Positions 59,773 through 64,000 of a DNA stretch of 64,000 nucleotides are shown in pieces. Both the position numbers and the translations under genes were made by a program. Where the stretch lies: assembly GCA_002347685.1 (NCBI GenBank), contig DDWS01000019.1:1-64000 (forward strand), read 5' to 3'. Position 1 is the stretch's first letter. The number at the start of each line of letters is the position of its first letter. The DNA comes from Syntrophaceae bacterium UBA2280 (lineage in GTDB: Bacteria; Desulfobacterota; Syntrophia; Syntrophales; Smithellaceae). The notes under the pieces are model-generated. The model was not told where the DNA came from and did not search any database. It saw only the letters and a list, made by a program, of their open reading frames with translations.

Positions 59773-59860
59773 ATTCAAGGGCGGAAGGCAAAAGTTTGAC
59801 CGATTGGCCAAGTATGTCGCTATACCTGTGTCAGTCGGCTTTTGCGTTTCGCCCTTGAAT
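59773..59860 (+). promoter_or_regulatory. Long hairpin between rpsO and pnp (likely RNase III/PNPase autoregulation site)
   Basis: The arms attcaagggcg (59773-59783) and cgcccttgaat (59850-59860) are perfect; an internal loop separates them from a second perfect pair, gcaaaag (59788-59794) with cttttgc (59839-59845). This gives an 18-bp interrupted stem with a 44-nt loop before pnp. In E. coli RNase III cuts a comparable stem in the pnp leader and PNPase then represses its own mRNA. Confidence 0.75.
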
Positions 59861-59902
59861 TTCCTGCTCCAGGCAACAACCCAATGATTTGGAGGAAAAA
59901 CA

Positions 59903-62023
59903 ATGAGTAACATATTTAGTACGGATTTTGCGGGGCGTAATTTTACGCTGAAGACCAATTACGTGGCTGCGCAGGCGGACGGGGCGATGCTGGTGTATTA
60001 CGGCGACACCGTTGTGCTGGTCACCGCGGTATCTTTAAAGACCGTCAGAGAAGGCTTGGATTTTCTGCCGCTGACGGTGGATTACCAGGAAATGACCTAT
60101 GCGGCCGGAAAGATACCCGGAGGATTTTTCAAAAGAGAAGGGCGTCCCAATGAGCGTGAAACATTAACGTCGCGCATCATTGACCGTTCGATTCGTCCCC
60201 TTTTTCCCAAGGGATACTATTCGGAGACGCAGATTGTGGCCACCGTGCTTTCCGTGGACCGTGAAAACGACGCGGATGTCGCAGCCCTGATCGGCGCGTC
60301 GGCCGCACTGGAAATGTCGGATGTCCCGTTTAAGGGGCCGATTGCGGGTGCGCGTGTCGGCCGCATCAATGGCGCATTGATCGCGAACGCTACCCCGGAG
60401 CAGATGAAGGAAAGCGAGATGAATCTCTTCCTGGTGGGGCGCAAAGTGATGCCGGGAACATCGGGTCGTCCTTATGATGTGGAACTGGTCATGATGGAAG
60501 GTGAAGCCAAGGAAGTACCGGAAGATATTATTGTGGATGCAATCAAATTCGGCCTCGAAGCGGTGCGGCCTGTAATCGATCTGCAAGATGAAATGCGCCA
60601 GGCGATCGGCAAGGCAAAAAGGACTGTGGAGGAGGTCGCGCCGGATGAGGATCTCATCGCAAAGGTTCGCGCCGCCGCGCTGCCCGGACTTAAGGAAGGT
60701 TACGGCATGCCGCGTAAGCTGGAGCGATACAGCAAACTTAGCGATGTCCGCACGGCCGCGATTAAAGAAATCAGCGAAGGAGACGCTGTGCTCGCCAAGA
60801 AAGTCGCCGCGATTATCGAGCATCTGGAATCCCGTATTTTGCGTGACATGATTCTTCGGGACAAGAAAAGAATCGACGGCCGGTCTTCCACCGACATCCG
60901 CCCGATCAGCTCTGAAGTCGGTGTGCTGCCGCGCGCGCATGGTTCCGCCCTGTTTTCCCGCGGGGAGACGCAGGCGCTCGCCGTGCTCACTTTGGGTACC
61001 TCCTCGGATGAACAGAGGATGGACTATGTGGGCGGCGAAGAGATGCGCTCTTTCATGCTGCATTACAATTTCCCTCCCTACAGCGTGGGCGAGGCGAAAT
61101 TCCTGCGCAGTCCCGGCAGAAGAGAAATCGGTCACGGCGCCCTGGCCCGTAAGGCGCTGGTTCCCGTCCTGCCCTCTGCGGAAGAGTTTCCCTATACCAT
61201 CCGGATTGTATCGGAAGTCCTTTCCTCTAATGGATCGTCCTCCATGGCGACGGTCTGCGGCGGCATTTTGTCTATGATGGACGGCGGTGTGCCGGTCAAG
61301 GACATCGTTGCGGGGATCGCTATGGGGCTTCTCAAGGAAGGAGAAGAAGTCGTTGTTTTATCCGACATCCTGGGCGATGAAGATCATGCCGGCGATATGG
61401 ATTTCAAGGTTTGCGGCACGGAAAAAGGTGTGACCGCGCTGCAGATGGATATCAAGATCGACGGTTTGACCGAGGACATTCTGCGCAAGGCTTTAGACCA
61501 GGCCAGAGCAGGCCGCATTCACATCATCGGCAAGATTCGTGAAACGATGACCGCACCGCGCGGAGATATTTCCCTCTACGCGCCGCGGATTACCACCGTC
61601 AAGGTAAAGGCAGACCAGGTCCGAACCGTTATTGGCTCCGGCGGCAAGAATATCCGGCAGATCATCAGTGAAACCGGTGTGACCATTGATGTGGAAGATG
61701 ACGGCACCGTGACGATTGCCTCTTCCGACGCGGAAGCGGCTGCCCGTGCGGTAGCGATGGTCAAATGGCTGACCGAGGAGGCGGAAATCGGGAAAATTTA
61801 TCGCGGCACTGTGAAGAAAATTGTTGATTTTGGTGCGTTTGTCGAAATTCTGCCCGGGACGGAAGGTCTGTTGCATATCTCACAGATTTCCAAGGAGCGC
61901 GTTGCCAAGGTGACAGATGTTCTGCAGGAAGGCGACGAAGTCATGGTCAAGGTTCTCGAGGTGGACAAATCGGGCAAGATTCGCTTAAGCCGTAAAGAAG
62001 CGATGGACGCTGAAGCCAACTAG
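59903..62023 (+). CDS. pnp: Polyribonucleotide nucleotidyltransferase (PNPase)
   Basis: 706 aa, normal length. Two RNase PH-like cores are seen: the first has KIPGGFFKREGRPNERETLTSRIIDRSIRPLF, the second RGETQALAVLTLGTSSDEQRMD and IAMGLLKEGEEVVVLSDILGDEDHAGDMDFKV. A KH domain follows (RTVIGSGGKNIRQIISETGVTIDVED) and a C-terminal S1 domain (IYRGTVKKIVDFGAFVEILPGTEGLLHISQI). It degrades mRNA 3' to 5' by phosphorolysis. GGAGG lies upstream of ATG 59903. The long hairpin in its leader suggests autoregulation. Confidence 0.97.
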   Translation: MSNIFSTDFAGRNFTLKTNYVAAQADGAMLVYYGDTVVLVTAVSLKTVREGLDFLPLTVDYQEMTYAAGKIPGGFFKREGRPNERETLTSRIIDRSIRPLFPKGYYSETQIVATVLSVDRENDADVAALIGASAALEMSDVPFKGPIAGARVGRINGALIANATPEQMKESEMNLFLVGRKVMPGTSGRPYDVELVMMEGEAKEVPEDIIVDAIKFGLEAVRPVIDLQDEMRQAIGKAKRTVEEVAPDEDLIAKVRAAALPGLKEGYGMPRKLERYSKLSDVRTAAIKEISEGDAVLAKKVAAIIEHLESRILRDMILRDKKRIDGRSSTDIRPISSEVGVLPRAHGSALFSRGETQALAVLTLGTSSDEQRMDYVGGEEMRSFMLHYNFPPYSVGEAKFLRSPGRREIGHGALARKALVPVLPSAEEFPYTIRIVSEVLSSNGSSSMATVCGGILSMMDGGVPVKDIVAGIAMGLLKEGEEVVVLSDILGDEDHAGDMDFKVCGTEKGVTALQMDIKIDGLTEDILRKALDQARAGRIHIIGKIRETMTAPRGDISLYAPRITTVKVKADQVRTVIGSGGKNIRQIISETGVTIDVEDDGTVTIASSDAEAAARAVAMVKWLTEEAEIGKIYRGTVKKIVDFGAFVEILPGTEGLLHISQISKERVAKVTDVLQEGDEVMVKVLEVDKSGKIRLSRKEAMDAEAN

Positions 62024-62054
62024 GCGGCCATTTTTCAAAAACACTGATCAGTGC

Positions 62055-62089
62055 GTCCGCAGGCGCAGGTATCATCGGCTCCTGCGGAC
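62055..62089. other. Hairpin between pnp and dut
   Basis: A 9-bp perfect stem (gtccgcagg, 62055-62063, with cctgcggac, 62081-62089). No T-run follows, so it may slow or partly end transcription, or protect the pnp mRNA end. Confidence 0.55.
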
Positions 62090-62109
62090 ATAAACCTTCT
62101 TAAGATGTC

Positions 62110-62553
62110 ATGCAAACCATAAAAGTTCACATTCAAAAGATGGCGGGTAATGAGGACATCCCGCTTCCTGCATACATGACCGATCAGGCGGCGGGAATGG
62201 ATATCTTCGCGGCTGTGGCGTCGGATGAAATGATTTTGCCCGGTGAGCGAAAGAAAATTCCCACGGGTATCGCCATCGCCCTGCCTGAAGGCTACGAGGC
62301 GCAAATCCGCCCGCGAAGCGGTCTGGCGATCCATCAGGGGATCACGCTTTTAAATTCGCCCGGTACCATTGACGCGGATTACCGCGGCGAGATTGCCCTG
62401 ATTGTGATTAATCACGGACAGGAGCCTTTTGCGGTTCAAAGAGGGATGCGTCTTGCGCAGATGGTGATTCAGGCAGTCTGTCAGGCTCAATGGATCGAAT
62501 CATCCGCACTGGATCACACCGAAAGAGGGCCGGGCGGTTTCGGACATACCTGA
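62110..62553 (+). CDS. dut: Deoxyuridine 5'-triphosphate nucleotidohydrolase
   Basis: 147 aa. The trimeric dUTPase motifs are in order: DQAAGMDIFAA (motif 1), RPRSGLAIHQGI (motif 2), LLNSPGTIDADYRGEI (motif 3, catalytic Asp), QRGMRLAQMVIQ (motif 4) and RGPGGFGHT (motif 5). It removes dUTP and makes dUMP for thymidylate. It starts 86 bp after pnp. In several deltaproteobacteria a pitrilysin-type peptidase gene lies between these two; it is missing here. Confidence 0.95.
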   Translation: MQTIKVHIQKMAGNEDIPLPAYMTDQAAGMDIFAAVASDEMILPGERKKIPTGIAIALPEGYEAQIRPRSGLAIHQGITLLNSPGTIDADYRGEIALIVINHGQEPFAVQRGMRLAQMVIQAVCQAQWIESSALDHTERGPGGFGHT

Positions 62554-62647
62554 ATCCTGACGAAAGGCTGCGGGGAATTTTCCATGTTTTGCATTTGCGG
62601 TGAAACAGTGATATGGGAAAAACAAAACGGCGCGCCGGCGGGAGTTC

Positions 62648-63823
62648 ATGAAAAAAAATAAAGTCAAAAAAACATTCCAGGAAATCAACGAAAAGATCAA
62701 AAAGGGGTGTGCCGTTGTCGTTACCGCAGAAGAAATGATCGACGTGGTGGGCAGACATGGCCATGTCGAAGCAGCACGACGGATTGATGTGGTCACCACC
62801 GGAACATTCGGCCCGATGTGCTCTTCCGGCGCTTTTCTCAACTTTGGCCATACGGCACCGCGCATTCGGGCGTCCAAAGTCTGGTTCAACGACGTGCCGG
62901 CCTATGGCGGTATTGCGGCGGTTGATTGTTATCTGGGCGCAACGGAAGTTGTCGAAGGTGACCCGCTCAACAGTGTGTATCCCGGAGAATTTAATTACGG
63001 CGGCGGTCATGTCATTGAAGACCTGGTATCCGGCAATGCCTTGAAACTAAGGGCTGAAGGCTATGGCACCGACTGTTACCCGTCTCGCAAATTCGAGAAG
63101 AACATCACCATCAACGATCTGAGAGACGCTGTCTTATTCAATCCACGCAATGCTTACCAGAACTATAATTGCGCCGTAAACCTTTCGGATACCACGATCT
63201 ATACCTACATGGGCATGCTGCGGCCGAGGATGGCCAACGCGGCGTACTCGACGTCCGGTCAACTGAGTCCCTTGTTTAATGATCCTTACTACCGCACCAT
63301 CGGTATCGGTACACGGATATTTTTAGGCGGGACACAGGGTTTTGTGGCCTGGCCCGGCACACAGCATAATCCCAATGTCGTCAGGGGCGTAAACGGTGTG
63401 CCCAAAGAGGGGGCAGGCACCATTGCCGTCATTGGTAATTTGAAGGAAATGAGCCCCGAATGGCTGGCCGGCGCCAGTATTTTGGGTTACGGCACATCGC
63501 TCTTCGTCGGCATCGGTATTCCCATTCCTATTTTAGATGAAGATATGGCGATGTGTACCGCGGTGAAAGACGAAGATATTTATGCCCAGGTGTATGACTA
63601 CAGCATGGATTATCCGAAGGGTACTCCCAGGCCGGTTGCGGAAGTCAGTTATCAGGCGCTGCGCAGTGGCGAGATTATGATCGACGGTAAAAAAGTCATC
63701 ACCGCCCCTCTTTCCAGTTATTACAAAGCTGCACAGATCGCCAATCTTCTGAAAGACTGGATTGAAAGCGGCAAGTTTCTGCTCGGTGAACCTCAGCAGA
63801 ATCTTCCGTCTGTTAATTTATAA
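62648..63823 (+). CDS. DUF39-family homocysteine biosynthesis protein
   Basis: 391 aa. Family blocks: EINEKIKKGCAVVVTAEEM, VVTTGTFGPMCSSGAFLNFG, VPAYGGIAAVDCYLGATEV and FNYGGGHVIEDLV. DUF39 proteins of methanogens and sulphate reducers take part in making homocysteine from aspartate semialdehyde and sulphide, together with a NIL/ferredoxin partner. The CBS-domain tail of some archaeal members is absent. GGGAG lies 5 bases before ATG 62648. The ferredoxin partner may lie right of the window; bases 63824-64000 hold no gene but include a CRP-type operator. Confidence 0.88.
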   Translation: MKKNKVKKTFQEINEKIKKGCAVVVTAEEMIDVVGRHGHVEAARRIDVVTTGTFGPMCSSGAFLNFGHTAPRIRASKVWFNDVPAYGGIAAVDCYLGATEVVEGDPLNSVYPGEFNYGGGHVIEDLVSGNALKLRAEGYGTDCYPSRKFEKNITINDLRDAVLFNPRNAYQNYNCAVNLSDTTIYTYMGMLRPRMANAAYSTSGQLSPLFNDPYYRTIGIGTRIFLGGTQGFVAWPGTQHNPNVVRGVNGVPKEGAGTIAVIGNLKEMSPEWLAGASILGYGTSLFVGIGIPIPILDEDMAMCTAVKDEDIYAQVYDYSMDYPKGTPRPVAEVSYQALRSGEIMIDGKKVITAPLSSYYKAAQIANLLKDWIESGKFLLGEPQQNLPSVNL

Positions 63824-63877
63824 GCACTTGATATAACAATATATTATTATTATCAGTCCTATTCGGATACCACGGTA

Positions 63878-63893
63878 TGTGATCTGGGTCACA
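63878..63893. promoter_or_regulatory. Perfect CRP-type operator (TGTGA-N6-TCACA)
   Basis: TGTGATCTGGGTCACA has both consensus half-sites of the CRP/FNR superfamily with the correct 6-bp gap. It lies 55 bp past the DUF39 gene, before an AAGGAG at about 63921, so it may control a gene just outside the right edge. Confidence 0.7.
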
Positions 63894-64000
63894 AATATCA
63901 TGTTTTTTATTAATGTTTTCGAAGGAGAACGTCGATATAAAAAGCAGCGATGTGGTTTATGAATGATTAATTTTAAGCAATCTTAATGTATTTTGATAAT

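Noticed and set aside
60164..61135. 323-codon minus-strand frame opposite pnp
   Set aside because: Antisense of the well-conserved pnp coding region.

Overview
This is a bacterial chromosome segment, most likely from an anaerobic deltaproteobacterium (Desulfobacterota; a syntroph of the Smithella/Syntrophus type is my best guess). The guess is inference. It rests on a mercury-methylation gene pair (hgcAB), a DUF39 homocysteine-synthesis protein, a fused ADP-forming acyl-CoA synthetase, an NtrC-type two-component pair, several c-di-GMP proteins and the order rimP-nusA-infB-ylxP-rbfA-nrnA-truB-rpsO-pnp-dut. No 16S or other phylogenetic marker is present to confirm it.

Region 1 (1-6536) is a run of integron gene cassettes, visibly more AT-rich than the rest. 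It holds eight intact single genes and one broken gene, all on the + strand. Most are followed by an imperfect inverted repeat with an R'' box (like RYYYAAC) on the left and an R' box (GTTRRRY) on the right, as in attC sites. Products are a NERD-domain nuclease, DUF3795, a methyltransferase, a GNAT-YoaP fusion, a class I glutamine amidotransferase, an isochorismatase-type hydrolase, an SRPBCC protein, a decayed L-2-amino-thiazoline-4-carboxylate hydrolase fragment and a lipoprotein. No integrase is in the window; the array appears to continue to the left.

Region 2 (6.5-23.4 kb) is ordinary chromosome: a deoxyhypusine-synthase-like protein, a membrane histidine kinase with a sigma-54 activator, an HD-GYP protein, an orphan efflux adaptor, a giant AsmA-like protein, a PpiC/SurA foldase, a DEAD-box helicase, an ATP-grasp ligase, a PhzF-like isomerase, a TraB/GumN protein and a C_GCAxxG_C_C protein.

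Region 3 (23.5-25.6 kb) is the most notable: a cysteine-rich MarR regulator, hgcA and hgcB in one tight operon behind a sigma-70-like promoter whose -10 box lies inside a 15-bp palindrome. The promoter seems to give an almost leaderless regulator mRNA. HgcA and HgcB are the corrinoid protein and ferredoxin that make methylmercury.

Region 4 (25.9-43.1 kb) has a divergent GAPDH, a PAS-GGDEF cyclase, a minus-strand operon prmC-murA-hisD-(PH-like)-(1410-aa PEP-utilising protein without its C-terminal barrel), a membrane glycosyltransferase/TPR gene split by a frameshift in a T7 run, two exported proteins and an ADP-forming acyl-CoA synthetase.

Region 5 (43.4-50.3 kb) holds a B12-binding radical SAM protein with a CX4CX2C cluster motif, a membrane diguanylate cyclase and a three-gene minus-strand operon (propeller-like protein, RidA/chorismatase-like protein, PaaK-like CoA ligase) that may make and activate a small aromatic acid.

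Region 6 (50.3-64 kb) is core information processing: prfC, tRNA-Gly(CCC), rimP, nusA, infB, ylxP, rbfA, nrnA, truB, rpsO, pnp, then dut and a DUF39 protein. It carries a terminator between the tRNA and rimP, a long hairpin between rpsO and pnp, and a perfect CRP-type operator at the right edge facing a gene outside the window.
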